Positions 1 through 13,230 of a DNA stretch of 64,000 nt are shown here, one piece after another. This DNA is from Halichondria panicea (lineage: Eukaryota; Porifera; Demospongiae; Suberitida; Halichondriidae), in contig NC_087380.1 of NCBI RefSeq assembly GCF_963675165.1, positions 7,136,017 to 7,200,016 of the forward strand, written 5' to 3'. The notes beneath the pieces are model-generated. The model had not been told where the DNA came from and ran no database searches. It worked only from the letters and a program-made list of their open reading frames with translations. Numbering within the stretch: the first letter of the stretch is position 1; every line of letters starts with the position of its first letter. A program made the position numbers and the translations under genes.

Positions 1-149
1 ATAAAGGCCAATAACTTATTGTGCGATACAAATTTATGTGATATGATAGGCACTCGCATCGTTTGTATCACGTACATTTCTAGCAGTACCTGCGTAACTG
101 TTGTGACTGTCCTGACAACAGCTATAATATAGTGTGCTCTGTGTTGTAG

Positions 150-3100
150 ACGCAGGAGCGCCCAATGCTGACAAACTGTACAAGCTCTTCCAGAAGATTC
201 TCAAGCTGAGGAATATTGAGCACCAGATCCTCTACAAGGAGTGCCAGGTGGGACCTTACAGCAGCTGCATGTACGCCCCGAGGGCAAGAGCTGTATTAGC
301 TGTACAGCCCTCGCGCATGTGGTAATAACTTACACTTACTATAAGTAGTGCTTCAGTTCGTATCAAAGCACTCGTGCACGGCGTGTATGTGGCCATATTT
401 TACTGTAGTTCGTGGTTGTGTATCTCCACATGCATGCATGCACGGCTCATCCCCTACTCGCACACTTGTAGCTTGGCAACCCGGAGGAGCAGGAGGCAGT
501 GGTGAGGAGAGAGCTGCAAGACAGGAAGAAACAAATGGAAACAGGAGTAAGTCAGCATATATGGCACACCCTCGGCGCCAGAGGTGTACCCTAAAGCTGT
601 GTGTGTGTGCATGTGCGTTCGTGTGTGTGTGTGTGTCTATGTCTGTGTACTCCAGCTTTAACTTGCTCAACGGTTGCAAATCAAGAGTTACACTAAGAGT
701 TTTAGGAATGCATGTACTCCTGGTACAATTAATTTGTGGATTTTAGGCTGTCTGCGTCCCCTTGGAGTATGTAGTGCAGAGCATTCGTTATCTAGTACAC
801 GACTTGTATAATTATATGACCATCCTCGGCTATTATGTCACATGACTGCCCTATTAAGTCACATGACCTGATTGCCACACCCCCACCCAGGTAGCGAGGG
901 CCAGAGAATTAAAGTTCGGTAGTCACAAGGTGGAGGAGATATTTCGTGAAGAGCAACTCAAAACGCTCAAAGTGCTCAACAGTAATCTGGACCAGCTGTC
1001 GTTGTCAGGGCCCACTGCACACAGCCCGGCAACACAGCGTAAAATTAAACAGTAAGAGGAGGTGGTGTATTAGCCATGGCTGGGGATTAGAGTTTTTTTA
1101 TATAGGGCAAGCCAACAGTAAATGTTGTAAAGAGTTGGCCTGCTAACACAGGTCCAAGCACATGCTATATGGAGACATTAATAATCAATGGTTCGGGGAC
1201 TCTTTCAGCTGCCATAACTTGAATTCCGTTGATCCAATTTCAACGATTTTATGATTTTATGAACGCTTAGAAGGAGACCTTTCAAATGGTGTCATCAAAG
1301 TTCATATTCGAGAGATAAAAAAAATTTGCCAATTTGGCCATACCAATAGCCCATGGTCCAAGGCCGAAAAAGGACAAATTATGGCCCCAACAACATTTTG
1401 GATTGAAATACATCATTTGAAAGATCTTTTTCTAAGCTTTCAGAAAATCATAACATTTCATTGGATTAAAGTTTTGGCTGTTGAAAAATGTTCAACTAAA
1501 CCTGCCTCCGTTAAGTAAATTAGTTGGCTATTGTAGACTGGCTTTACAAGTATGTACAAAATGTAAACTATGTACATGTGCTACATTATTTATGTTCCTC
1601 AATAATTACATATTGTACTGTATTGTATTCCTCGTATGTCATGTGACTACTTGTACTGGTCATGTGATATTAGACGCAGTGCTGTACTGACTGAGAGTGG
1701 AAGCACCACCGTCGCCAAGCAAGATCTCCAGTTCAAACTCAAGGTTACCGTGACATTACATGACCTGACAGCCATTCCGTCCAATGAGAATAGACCTCTC
1801 TTCTGTGTATTCGAGGTGTGTGTGCATTTCTATAATAATTATGGTGTGCTTAGATTAGTGATTTCTTTCGGGCCCAAATTGGCCATTTTTTTTAATAGTG
1901 TGTTCTATAATTATCAGTGGATGTTTTCTACTGTTTTCTGAGCTAATGTAACTTTGATGGTCCAATTTCAAAATTGGTACTGTCTCTTTGATAGTGCTAT
2001 GCCCTTGTAAGCAACATAGAGTAAACAGTTGAATAATCAACAATAAAGTTGTATGTCAGCACAGCCTTCAACAGCTGTCACAGTTCACGTTATCAAGGTT
2101 GCTATGGTACCCCCCCCCCCCCCCGTATACAGGTGGATGGGAGCGGGGAACAACTTAAGACCATCGAGGCCCCACCAGTTAACAACAGTGTCAGGTCAGT
2201 GCAACCTACCTATGTCTAGTAAATCTAGTTTGGGCTGATTTCAGAGATTGTTGTTAAAATCGAATGTTGCTACAGTACCTTAGACCAGCAGTGCTGTATA
2301 ATAAAAATGTGGTCGTGCCATGGGGTCCATTAAAACCTGCATGGCTGTATTATAGAGGGTGGCCTGCTTATAGGGTGATCACAATAGATGAGTTACACTG
2401 TATGCCAGCTGTAGCAACCGTTCCTTAACTGACAACTCTCTATCCATCAGTTTCATGGAGGCTGGAGAATTCTGGACCTCTTCCCCTGTCCCCCAGATAA
2501 AGCTCACCGTCATGGCCGCCACAAAGGGGCTCATCTCAAACAAGACCACCCTCTCAAAGGTTCGGGAGGTCGTAACAACAAGATACGTATCCATGTGCAA
2601 TCAGGGTTATATAGTTTTATATCTATATATTGATCCAGTAGGGGAGGGGGGGAGCTTCTCCCCTGAAAACACTTCAGTCTCCCTCCAAACAGTCTAACCC
2701 TAACCCCCCCCCCCCTACACTAGTCTGCAAATTCTTAAAAAGTAGAGAGAATCTACCATCTATGGGCAATATAATGAATATTTCAGGTACAATTATTGTT
2801 AAGTATATACAGTACATTTGGTCGTATCGTGGTTTTTGATCTTATAGAATACGTATTGATTTCACCCTCGTCCCCTTAGAAAACTCACGTGGGCATGCCC
2901 AGCTCTGGTGATGTGTACACGACACTGGATATGACAAAGAACGACAAGAGTTCAGAGTCTTCGATTGGCAAGCTCAAGTTATCCACTATTGTCGAGCGCC
3001 CTGCCATCATGAAAAAATGCGGGTAAGAGTTGAGTGTGAGGGTGTGTGATATGTGTGAGGGGGTGTGGTCTATCGTTATCATGCCCCCTCCCCTCCCCTC

Positions 3101-6100
3101 AGGTTTCTCACGGTCAGCGGAGACTACATGTTCAAGGAACTCAAGAGACGATTCTTTGCTCTCATTCAACTTTCCCAGTACAAGTTCATCCTCACAACAT
3201 ACTCAGCAGGTGTGGGCGTGTGTGGTGTGTGAGGGGCGGGTTTGTCTTATACTTATACCCATACAGCTTCGGCACTTAAGGTAACTGTCTAATTTTATCA
3301 AACCCCACAATTCTACAGGAGCCAATCTTCCCAAGTACACATTTGTGCTCGACCAGCGGTTCTGTGTAGAGTACCCCACACCTGAAGGTAACCACATCAA
3401 AGGAATACATTACATCATTGTAACCACATCAAAGGAATTTATCACCATAATTATAGTGCTTTATTTTTGATGGGCTAAAATTTTGTGGACATTTGAACCT
3501 CTATCTTTGAAAATAAAATAATTATTGTCAAAAATTTTTGTCTAATTAAGCAATCCACGTTAGCTCCTCAAAAATAAAGCGTTATAGCAATACATCATTG
3601 TAACCACATCAAAAGAATACATTACATCATTGTAACCACATCAAAGAGATTGATTACATGCTTCTAGCCACATCAAAGGTTTTACATATACCTCCCACAG
3701 ACGAAATGTTTGCGGACCCCACTGCTAATAGCAAGGCGGCTATGTTTGTGTTAGCTTCTGAAGAGTCAGAGGTGGGTAGGATCCGATATGGTTGCCGTGA
3801 CACCACGGAACGTGATAGCTGGATGAAGTGGTTGGCACGAGCGACTGGACAGACGATTGAACCAATACAGAGCAACTTGGACGTCCGTAGAGGTCAGGCA
3901 TTAATATACAATCACTTGTAGCAGAATACTACCCCCCCCCACACACACACACACACCCCACCCACACACCACACACACACACCACACATACACACCACAC
4001 ACACTACTCTCCCACAGAGTCCAACGACCTGGATCGCTACGGCCTCCAGGCAGTGGTGGATAGTGTCAAGGACATCACACAGACAAATCCTCACAAGATG
4101 TTTGAGCACTTATTCAGAGCTACACTCGACTACCGCCTCACAGAAGACACCTTCAGTCGAGTAAGAGCTAGGGGATACCATATGTATAATATATATAATT
4201 ATAGTTCTAAATTCTCACATTTTTATAAAGGATTATTTGTACATAGCTCAATCTTTCATATAGCTCTGTTGAGTAGTGTGCTTAAATCCAACGATGGAAC
4301 CAAATTTAATGGACTAAAATTATTTACAAATGCATATTTTATTATAGTAGTCATGGCAAATGTGCCTGTTTTGCTAGCTAACATCGAGCACTCATTCCAA
4401 TGTAACTGCTTTCAACGCATCTAGCTGTTCAGTCTGCCCCCGCCCCCCACACACACACACAACACACACACACTCACATAGGGTCTCTTCTCCCCACACC
4501 AAATGTACGTGCTTGACGAGTTCTGTGCCCGGTACGGGGTTCGTGACCTTTTCCGTCACCTCACGTGTCTGCGTCACTGGCTGGTTAAAGAGGAAATGGG
4601 TGTGGCCATATGGCCAGTCATGGTCCTCTCCTCCTTCAGATTCTGTCAAATGCACATTGGAGGATCAAAGTGAGGGGGCGTGTGTGTATGAGAGGGCGGG
4701 GTGTGTGTGATAGTGGAGTGGGTGCATGTGAGATACTGTGCTATTTATACCAACTTTGCCATACGTAATGTTATTGTCTTCAATAATACATCAGAGTTAT
4801 ATACCTCTAGATAGTATATACTGTAGTTTGTGATTTCATATTTTGCTCAACAGACGTCAGAATCAGTGTTCTAAAGTGATTCAACGTCGTCGTCATGGTA
4901 GTGACTATGCTGGTGGTAGCGTCGTTAGTAAAGGTTCATGGTACAATCGATCTCGTCCTACCCTTCGAAAGACCGTGGGGTACAACCCCTTGTACGTGAG
5001 AGCGTGCCTTTAGTGTGGCGTGCTTATAGTGTAGGGTGTGCCTTTAGTGTGGCGTGCTTATAGTGTAGGGCGTGTTTTAGTGTAGGGCGTGTTTTTAGTG
5101 TAGGGCATGCCTATAGTGTAGGGTGTGCTTATAGTGTAGGGCGTGCTTATAGTGTAGGGTGTGCTTATATGTAGGGCGTGCTTATAGTGTAGGGCGTGCC
5201 TATAGTGTAGGGCGTGCCTATAGTGTAGGGTGTGCTTATAGTGTAGGGCGTGCTTGTAGTGTAAGGTGTGCTTTTAGTGTAGGGTGTGCTTGTGTGCTAT
5301 TAGTGTAGGGCGTGCTTGTGTGCTATTAGTGTAGGACGTGCTTGTGTGCTATTAGTGTAGGGCGTGCTTACAGTGAGTATGATTATACTAAATGCAGTCA
5401 TCTTTACTTAAATGCATTTTGATTCAGTGTTGTATTATTGGAATGCCACGCTGGCTGCCAACTCTGCAGCTGTGATAATTATATTAGAGCTACGTATTAA
5501 ATTATTTATCGTATCTCGGGTTTCGAATGAGAATTGTGAGTTTTCACATAAATTACGACCGCAAAGAGTGAGCGTCCGCATGAAATTCGCAATAGTTACT
5601 TAGAAACGCAATCAGGCTTGTACAGTGTCATTCACAATCCTCGCATTCGAAACCCGACATACATGTTCATGTATGGTATATTTTATTGCACTAATAATTA
5701 TATAGACCCATGGAGAAGAGTGTCATAGTGACCACGGATGAGCGCACTGGGTTCCTGGAGGCATGCAAGCAGCTGGAGGAGATGCTGTCTAACAAGATAC
5801 GACATTTCCACTCCTCTTTTCCGTACGGCTTGCCAAAGGACGACCTCAAGGTCACCCTCAAGCTGTTTGACCTGGTATGTCTTTGACACTGTTTTGGAGG
5901 TGTCTATGGGATTTAGAAGCCCAAAGGCACTGCTTTAGTATCCCGAGTCTAGTTTGCTCGTGTACGTACGTACGTACAATGTACATGTAGGTATATTTGT
6001 ACCGTACCTGCCCCTTGTATTCTAATTACATCGCTGTATATGTATATCATAACAAGATGCGATATCGTCTTTTTGTTTGTCGCAGGTGGTGTCGGCCAAT

Positions 6101-9100
6101 CAGATAGTAGGACAGGGAGGGACGGTGGACCCTGTGAAGGTACTCACGGTTGTCATGGAGAAATCTGCTCTCCTCAACTACAAGAAAATATTCTCAAATC
6201 TCAACGGTATTCTGTTTGGACCACGTGTGATCCATTGTGTAAATTTATATTTCATTTGTCGTCAGGGATGTGCCCACACTGGTCGGTGGTGGTGGCTGGA
6301 CAAATATAACCATCTCTTAGGCAGGGTTTCATCTAGTGGGGGGGGGCAGGGGTGAACCGCCCCCCCCCCAAATTCCCAGCTTCCCCCCCAATTAATTTTT
6401 CATCCTGGATGAAACCCTGTTAGGCCTAGTTTACTACGTAAAGAGGCAAAATTGTGTTTTGTATTGAGATTGGGCCGGGATTGAAAACAACCATCATTTC
6501 TCGGCACATCCCTGAAAGAGTGTTACAATATTTCCTTATTTTAGTAGCTAACTTGTGTATACATTATAGCTTTCTCTATCCTCTCCCAGTCACTGACGAT
6601 GTTGCATTGACGATGACGCAGCTAGCTGACTTTGCTCAGCTGTGTATAGAGTTCATGTACGAGCTCCATGATTACTATTGGGAGGACTTCACACAGTACA
6701 CACAAGTAATGATTCGCATGACCCCCCTGATGATAATAATGTATGACCCCCCTAATGATACGCATGCCCCCCTGATGATACGCATAACCCCCCTAATGAT
6801 ACGTATGACCCCCCCTGATGATACGTATTATACCGCCCCTGATGATACGCATAACCCCCCTGATGATACGTAAGACCCCCTCCCATGCTTGCAGGTGTTT
6901 TCGTCCCACCTGAATGCCTTCTGGCTCTTCTTCCTAGTGGATGCTCGTGAGGCCATGTCTCGAGACAACTCCATCATCAGTAAACTGCAGCTGTTCCACG
7001 TCGTCAACCAGTACTTCTGTTCTCAGCGTGAGTGCGTGGTGATGACCTTATATAGAAGGATCGAGCTCTTTCATTTGATATTCTTAACACATTTCTGACT
7101 CCTAATTGGTCGAGCAATTTACTATTGTGTGTATATATCTTGGTTGCTATTGGAATTGTAAGTCAATATTATCCCCCCCCCACACACACACTCCTCCCAC
7201 CCACACACTCACACCCACACACACACACACCCACACACACACACATGCAGCCACACTGAAGATGGCTAAGTTCCACAAAACATTTCTCTCTGAATTTACG
7301 AGTATTGTGAGCTCATACATGAACTCTTTAGAGGAGCAGCTCAAGACTGACCTGGCCCAGTCCTTCTCTCTGGAAACATGGCTACCAGTCAGGTTAGGGA
7401 GCTAGCTATATAGGCCTAGCCTCCCTCTGTATGAAGCTGCATGCACTTTAGAATGATTAGAGTGGCATTTGTAGCATCTATAGACGTTTTATGTTTAATT
7501 GTTTCTCCTCCCTAAAGTTGCCACACTATAATAATCAAGTCCCAACAATACGTATGAGATTGTTATTCTAACTGTTAGTATCCTGTTCATATACCGGTAC
7601 GTATATATGCCTTAGCTAATAATATTTTATATTGAGTGATAAATTCATTGTACTGATTCTTCTGCCGTGGACAGTAGCTAGCTACTCCCCCCCCCCCCTA
7701 CATACACACACACACACAGTGACTGTTGTCAGGCTGTGGAGGGTGTGGTCAAAGCCCTTCACTCGTTCAAGAGCTTTGTTGATGAGCTGGGATGGCCGGA
7801 GAAGAAGTTTGCCCATCAGCTCGAGGTCACCGTGGCCACCATCTGTGCAGACCGTATCCGTGACGCTGCAACACAGTGAGTGCATTTAAGTGTGACATGT
7901 ACGATAGCCACTAGAAGGAGAGGTACAGATTTATTGAAGTTATGACCTCCCAAAAGCATTGTTTCAGGAAAATACATGAGGCTATTATAAAAATTATGGC
8001 ATTTTTGCCCCTCCCCCAAGTGACAGGGCTTCTCTAGAGGTACAGAATGGGTTTACCTGTGTTAACTCAATATTTTCCCTACAGGGTATATCAAGAGGTG
8101 CGTACCAAGGTGGCTGTATCCGTGGTAACCCCACGCTACCACCTCCCCCCTGAGCTCACCACTATGATCAACACCCTCGTCTACCTCGAGTCACAGGTAA
8201 CAGCGTTCACACATGCACGCTCTGGGGGGCACTGGCTCTGGGGGTCACTGACTAAGCGGGACACTACCTAAGGGGGGGCTGGCTATGGAGGGCATTTGTT
8301 ATAGAGGGCACTGGTTCTGGGGGGACTCTGATTAAGGGGGGCATTGGCTATGGAGGGCACTGGATCTGGGGGGCACCAGCAGTCGGATTCAGATTTTTTA
8401 CTTTTTCTAATTTTCTTTCTCAGGTAATGCAGTTGTGTCCGATACATATCCTACATTCCTCTTCTGTCACCTCATTGGACGCTGGGGATGAGACCACACC
8501 CACTAGAGAACCCACACCCATTAATATCGAGGAAGACCTCTCTCTGATGCTACACGACTCTGTTACCATGGTTATACAAGCGCTGTGCGGACCAATGGAA
8601 ACGCTCCTCTCCAAGTTAACCAAGCATGACCCCAGAGATGGATTCCTCAACTCGTTGATGATGATGGTCAGTCTCTGTACATGTCTATCATCTGGCTAAA
8701 AAATACATTTGCATTATGTGCAAAGCTGCTATGAATGGCCAGGGTAGCACCAGAAACATCAGTATACTTTTTTGCAAGATTAAGTTTTGTACCCAAAATC
8801 GACAAAGGCTACTATATAATCATTTGCCGAAAATTGGCCTGATCAAAGTAAGATTATGGTACCATGTGATCAGGTCTAGTTAGAGCTACATTGTACAGAA
8901 ATTACTTTTCAAACTCCAGTTACGACTTGAAGCATGTCATGGTCTATTAAATGTACAATCATGTATCGTGCGTACATGTACATACATAATGACTCCACCC
9001 ACTCACTAACCCCTCCCCACCCCCACACAGCTGCCCAATACCATCCCCCTGGACTCGTTCAACCAGTTTTTATCGGGAAACCTTCAACTAATCACTCGGC

Positions 9101-9766
9101 ACCTCAGGGCAAAGAACTTTGTCTTGGTGGGTTGCCGTAGAAACTGTATTATATAACTATATACTGTACGGAAACAATGTGAAAGCCACAAAATTATCTA
9201 AGTGCATACTTTGTTTTATCTCGATGTCATGTGACCTCTTTTCAACCAATCAGAGCTGGTACGAGTGTCTGCTGCAGCTGATCAAGGGGTGGCTAGACCA
9301 ACGGCCTAACTTCTCCCTCCTGGAGATACAGCATCAGTCCATAACAACTCTCATGGAGGTTTGTGCTGCATGCATTCTGTGTTCTGATGATTATCAAATA
9401 TCCATTTGCATTGTAACACGATGTTGTCCAAGCTAAGTAATTTTATACCTAGCTCCCCCGGCCTCTGATCTGGCCTCACAGAAGCCTACCAGTAGACAGA
9501 CAGCTATCTACAACAATTCATATCATAATTCTAAGCAATAAATTAAGCGCAATATGAAAATAGGAGAGGTACGTGGTTCCTCACAACATTTTTTTAACAC
9601 ACACCCACCCACCCACACACACACACACACACAGCTTATCTACCGTACATGTAGTGAGTTCGGGATGCTCAACCATGAGCTGGAGACGGACACTTACAAA
9701 GCCATCGAGGAGAGGAGCAAGATCGAGTCATCTTCTGTGGACCTCAAGATTGTGGGACAGCATTGA
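150..9766 (+). CDS. CADPS: Calcium-dependent secretion activator (CAPS/CADPS), 3' part, about 24 exons
   Basis: Multi-exon gene entering from the left edge; the 5' end is outside the window. CAPS primes dense-core vesicles for Ca2+-triggered exocytosis by binding SNAREs and PIP2 at the plasma membrane. Exons (approximate): 150-247, 472-546, 893-1049, 1675-1815, 2132-2194, 2451-2558, 2880-3022, 3103-3209, 3320-3387, 3701-3893, 4018-4160, 4482-4669, 4854-4991, 5705-5874, 6086-6206, 6590-6705, 6896-7028, 7249-7392, 7734-7876, 8086-8196, 8425-8666, 9031-9126, 9254-9358, 9635-9766. In order they encode a helical segment (LYKLFQKILKLRNIEHQ), a C2 region (1675-2558), a PH domain (2880-3893, with RRFFALIQLSQYKF and the closing WMKWLARATGQT) and the CAPS/MUN region (DEFCARYGVRDLFRHL; GWPEKKFAHQLEVTV; WYECLLQLIKGWLDQRP). 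The PH end and the MUN motifs match vertebrate CAPS closely. The stop is TGA at 9766. The acidic vertebrate C-tail is absent. Confidence 0.93.
3388..3680. repeat. Interrupted ~33-bp tandem repeat in a CADPS intron
   Basis: Units containing 'taaccacatcaaag' and 'tacattacatcattg' occur at 3388-3440 and again at 3590-3680. The ~150 bp between them is AT-rich (3441-3590) and resembles the stretch at 17570-17690 (both contain 'catttgaacctc' and an 'aaaataaagcg' end). It therefore looks like a dispersed element inserted into the array. Confidence 0.6.
4998..5375. repeat. Minisatellite, ~19-bp unit, about 20 copies
   Basis: Tandem copies of 'tagtgtagggcgtgcttat' with small variants fill most of a CADPS intron, immediately after the exon ending at 4991. 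Some copies near the 3' end carry an extra 'gtgtgctat'. No coding frame runs through it. Confidence 0.9.
6324..6421. mobile_element. Short MITE with CAGGGTTTCATC ends
   Basis: Terminal inverted repeats CAGGGTTTCATC and GATGAAACCCTG flank a G/C-homopolymer-rich core. TTAGG lies directly outside both ends, consistent with a target-site duplication. A longer relative is at 32733-33082. It lies in a CADPS intron. Confidence 0.6.
6706..6873. repeat. Minisatellite, ~18-20-bp unit (cccctgatgatacgcat)
   Basis: About eight imperfect copies of a unit built on 'cccctgatgatacgyat' start just after the CADPS exon ending at 6705. The array sits between the splice donor and the next acceptor at 6895. Confidence 0.8.
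8215..8375. repeat. Minisatellite, G-rich ~20-bp unit
   Basis: Imperfect tandem copies of 'ggggggcactggctctgg' lie in the CADPS intron between exons 8086-8196 and 8425-8666. The plus strand is G-rich. Confidence 0.75.
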
Positions 9767-10358
9767 CTGTGTACATGTACTTTTGTGTGTGTGTCATTTT
9801 ATCTCAAACTTTCATTATGCATAAGTCCTTCATGCAGAACTAAAACATTCATTTTTCAGCAAAATTCACTTTAAAACTTTATTTTTGTACACGAGTGAGT
9901 TGAATAATTACTACATGTACATAGTATTAATACTGTACAGAGCTAGAGATGGTTCTAATTATCAGTATATATAAATATTATATGCCTTGATTGGTGCGGA
10001 GGTATACAGTAGTGTGTGTGTTTGTGTGTGCTTATATAGATACATTATTACAGTGCATGCATATAATTATATATAGATATTATTATTACAGGAAACGAAT
10101 AAATTTCTAGCCTACGCGTATACAGTACATGTCTCAATTATTGGTATACGCAAAGTATAATTATCACAATTAGTTTCTTCAATCTTAAAACTTTTCAACA
10201 AAACAAATTCAAACAATATCATTCTGGACAGACGTAGAAAGGTCGGCTAACCCCAAGATATATACATGCACGCGCATATACATGTATACAAATTAATCAT
10301 GTACATGCATGTATGTGGTATGGGTACAGTATCTACTTGCTTGCACTCGTGGGTTTTG
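9767..10358. other. Intergenic gap / facing 3' UTRs (CADPS and TRAF-like)
   Basis: 592 bases, AT-rich, between two convergent genes. An AATAAA hexamer at 10098-10103 could serve CADPS. Repeated 'acatgtac' words are present. I see no coding exon. Confidence 0.6.
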
Positions 10359-11408
10359 TCAGTTCAGCCATGGCTTGTGGTCGGTTAAAGATACCTTGAA
10401 CACAAGAGTGTCATCTTTGAGGTACTGAATGTTCTGGTCAGCATTGTAATCGAGGTCAGCGTGGGAGATGAATGTATGGTAGCCCCCTCCACATGGTGCT
10501 CTCTCAACATCTACCACTCTCTGACTGCTCTTACTTTCTGCTGGGAATGTAAACATCATAATATGGTGATGGTTGTTGTCCTCCAGTTGGTTGAGTAGCT
10601 GGACTGTGACCGTCCCAGTGAACGGCCAGGACAGAGAGTCATCATTGTCTCCCTTCATGAGATGGGCAAACACTGAAACATGAGTGCCCTCACCAGGACC
10701 CCATCCATTGGCATTAACTATCAAGCACATTTTATAGCCAGTGTACGAGGTGTAGAATGGAGGACTGTAAAATAGATTTTTGTCACTGTTTAGTTTTCGA
10801 TAATTAGGTAGTTTGATTGTACAAGGAACCGTACTAGTTAATTTAAGCAGATGAGAGTTCGTTTTAGTAAGCTCTAGAACTTTTTCGGTTGTCACTTGGA
10901 AGTGAAGTTGGACATCTTCTTCATGCTTCGAGAGGTCTTTGCGTAGAGGTTTCTCTTCACATCCGACTCTGGCATACTTGCAGGGCACAGGTTCAAAGTC
11001 ACACCTGGATCGATGATTAGGACCCTCAAGATGTGCGTACAGATCTCCCAGTTCCCCCGTCCACCCACAGCCATTCTTTTGGTTGTCACACTTCACCTTG
11101 AGGGACCTGATTTGCCGAGTACCTATTATATAGTATAAGTAATACACTGCACTACGCACACATGACCTCTTACTTTTTGCATCTTTGAAGTCAGTGAGGT
11201 TCTTCCGACAGTTTGGGCAAGTCGTCTCATTCTTTTTATTCATTTCAGTGATGCAGCTATGACAGAATATTTTGCCACATTCGTTGGTAGTATCTCCAGG
11301 ATGTTGGTGAGGGTCCCTGGCCACACAGAGGCAGATGAGACACTTGAGGTCATCAGGAGGATCCTCCAACCAGTTCAGATCATAGCCACCTATGCTATTG
11401 GATGCCAT
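10359..11408 (-). CDS. TRAF-like protein: RING, TRAF zinc fingers, MATH domain
   Basis: Intronless, 349 residues. An N-terminal RING-like motif (residues ~23-70: CLIC, then ECGKIFCHSC, then CPNC) is followed by TRAF-type zinc fingers (~105-170, CDNQKNGCGW, HLEGPNHRSRC, CKYARVGC) and a C-terminal MATH/TRAF-C domain (~195-345; GYKMCLIVNANGWG, HVSVFAHLMKGDND, DLDYN, DDTLVFKV). Proteins of this layout are E3 ligase or adaptor molecules in TNF-receptor/TLR-type signalling. The canonical RING 'CGH' histidine reads CGK here, so E3 activity is uncertain. No coiled coil of normal TRAF length is evident. The start codon is the first ATG, ahead of the RING. The gene is convergent to CADPS, and NIPBL lies upstream on the same strand. 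Confidence 0.9.
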   Translation of the reverse strand: MASNSIGGYDLNWLEDPPDDLKCLICLCVARDPHQHPGDTTNECGKIFCHSCITEMNKKNETTCPNCRKNLTDFKDAKSKRSCVRSAVYYLYYIIGTRQIRSLKVKCDNQKNGCGWTGELGDLYAHLEGPNHRSRCDFEPVPCKYARVGCEEKPLRKDLSKHEEDVQLHFQVTTEKVLELTKTNSHLLKLTSTVPCTIKLPNYRKLNSDKNLFYSPPFYTSYTGYKMCLIVNANGWGPGEGTHVSVFAHLMKGDNDDSLSWPFTGTVTVQLLNQLEDNNHHHIMMFTFPAESKSSQRVVDVERAPCGGGYHTFISHADLDYNADQNIQYLKDDTLVFKVSLTDHKPWLN

Positions 11409-11685
11409 ATCTTAAGACAAGCGTCTCTTCAAGGTTCTTCGCAAAAAGACAGTTTACCCATATAATTAGGTAGGGTAACCCCCATAATTAATTATGGCCA
11501 TGCATGTGCCCAGGGCACAATAATAATTACATTCACTTTCACATGATTATTTATGGTTTGTTAAAGAAATTCTTGAATGGTATTAATATTGGCGTATCAA
11601 TGAAGTGATGATATAATAATTCTAAACATGATAATAATTTAAAACCAATGAACGCAACATGTGGGAGAGTCGATAAGTTCAAAGT
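11409..11685. other. Intergenic gap between TRAF-like start and NIPBL stop
   Basis: 277 bases, AT-rich, containing the likely promoter of the TRAF-like gene and the NIPBL 3' UTR. No coding exon is seen. Confidence 0.5.
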
Positions 11686-13184
11686 TCAACGAGTGTAGTA
11701 GTCGGGATCTTCATCACTCTCATCAGAACTGATCATCTGAGCAACTGGTTAAGGAAACCTTCATATTAGTGATTTCTAAGGGCCCCAATCACCTACATAT
11801 TTACTATGTACGTCATAGGTAATTTTAGTTGCTACAAGCACAGCTATCAATGTGGGCCCGAAAGCAATCGCTAATCTAAGCACACCATTTTATTGTAACA
11901 CTATCAAACAGCTACTAAATGCATATTTTGCTGAGATTTGAAATTGGACGTTCCCACACAAGTTATAAACGAACATTAATTCAGCACACAAAAAATCGTG
12001 GATACAATTTTTCTCTTTTTCTTGGGCCTGACTCTTCTGTCTGAGGTTGATCCTCTCCTCCCCCGAGACTTGTGTGAGGAGGTGCTGGTCAGACTACTAG
12101 CAGAGGACACTCGAGATAACCGCCGTGTGGTAGACTCTACCTCCTCGGGTCTGGTCACTGGGACAGCCTCCTGTAGTTAAATATAGTTCCAGTATTTGAA
12201 TAAGTTGAAGGCATGTCATTACAGGCTATAGTAGTCATTTGTATACAAGAGTGTTTGTGAAGTTGTGAAATAGGCCTAACAGGGTTTCTATTCATGGCAG
12301 GCTATAAGTATAGCGAAAATAATCATAAGAGGCTGTCGGAGTGAGCATAATGACAGCTTCTATACGTCACAGGCTTAATCGCAAGCAAGTTACAAGGCTC
12401 TCAAATAACACACACGTAGAGATTCATGCTTGTCCCCCCTCCCACCTTGCTGTCGTGAGCCCTATTCTGCTCAGTGGGGGGTCCCCTAGTCTCTGTGGGA
12501 GGTCCCCTAGTGGTCTCCTGGTCAGAGCCATCCTCATCAAATGGGTCCAACTTGTTCATCAGATCCTTGAACTAAATGGAGGGGAGGTAGACAAATTATC
12601 ACATAGCTATTTTTAAAGCTAAATAGGCACATTGGAGTTACTTATATCTAATTTGACAGAATGTAGCTAAATAATGAATGCTTACTTATGTATGGCCACA
12701 CTTCAATTACAAACTCATAACTACGATATTGCTAACAAGCTGCAAACGCTCTGTGCTGATTATAATTTAATGAGGCAGTACAAACAAGGTACAGCAGAGG
12801 CACACACAACAACACACAAGGCCATTCAGATGCAATCGTATGTACCTCCGTGTACTGTCTCAGACAATCGTCCTTGGTTTTCAGTGTTTGTTTCTCACCC
12901 ATCCACTCACACCTAGCCTCTTCCATCACCTGCCGAGGGTCAAAGTTCACTCCAGAGCGACGAGAGACTGCCTTGTCATATGTCTTACTGGGCTCAGTGG
13001 GCGAGTACTTTTGACACTTGCTGTAGAAACACAATATTGGGTGATTTTTGAATGTGGCCACATACACAGCTCCAAGTGCTGCAAAGTGTGTACCAGTTAT
13101 GGTCGGCCTATGAGGGTTGCTTTGATGGTACATGCTTGAAAGTCACAGTGTTGCGTAGACACACCCACTCACACGCACGCACGT

Positions 13185-13230
<46 letters not shown>

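Noticed and set aside
4998-5375. Regular short repeats suggesting a CRISPR array
   Set aside because: Units are contiguous 19-mers with no spacers of constant length, in an intron of a eukaryotic gene: a minisatellite.
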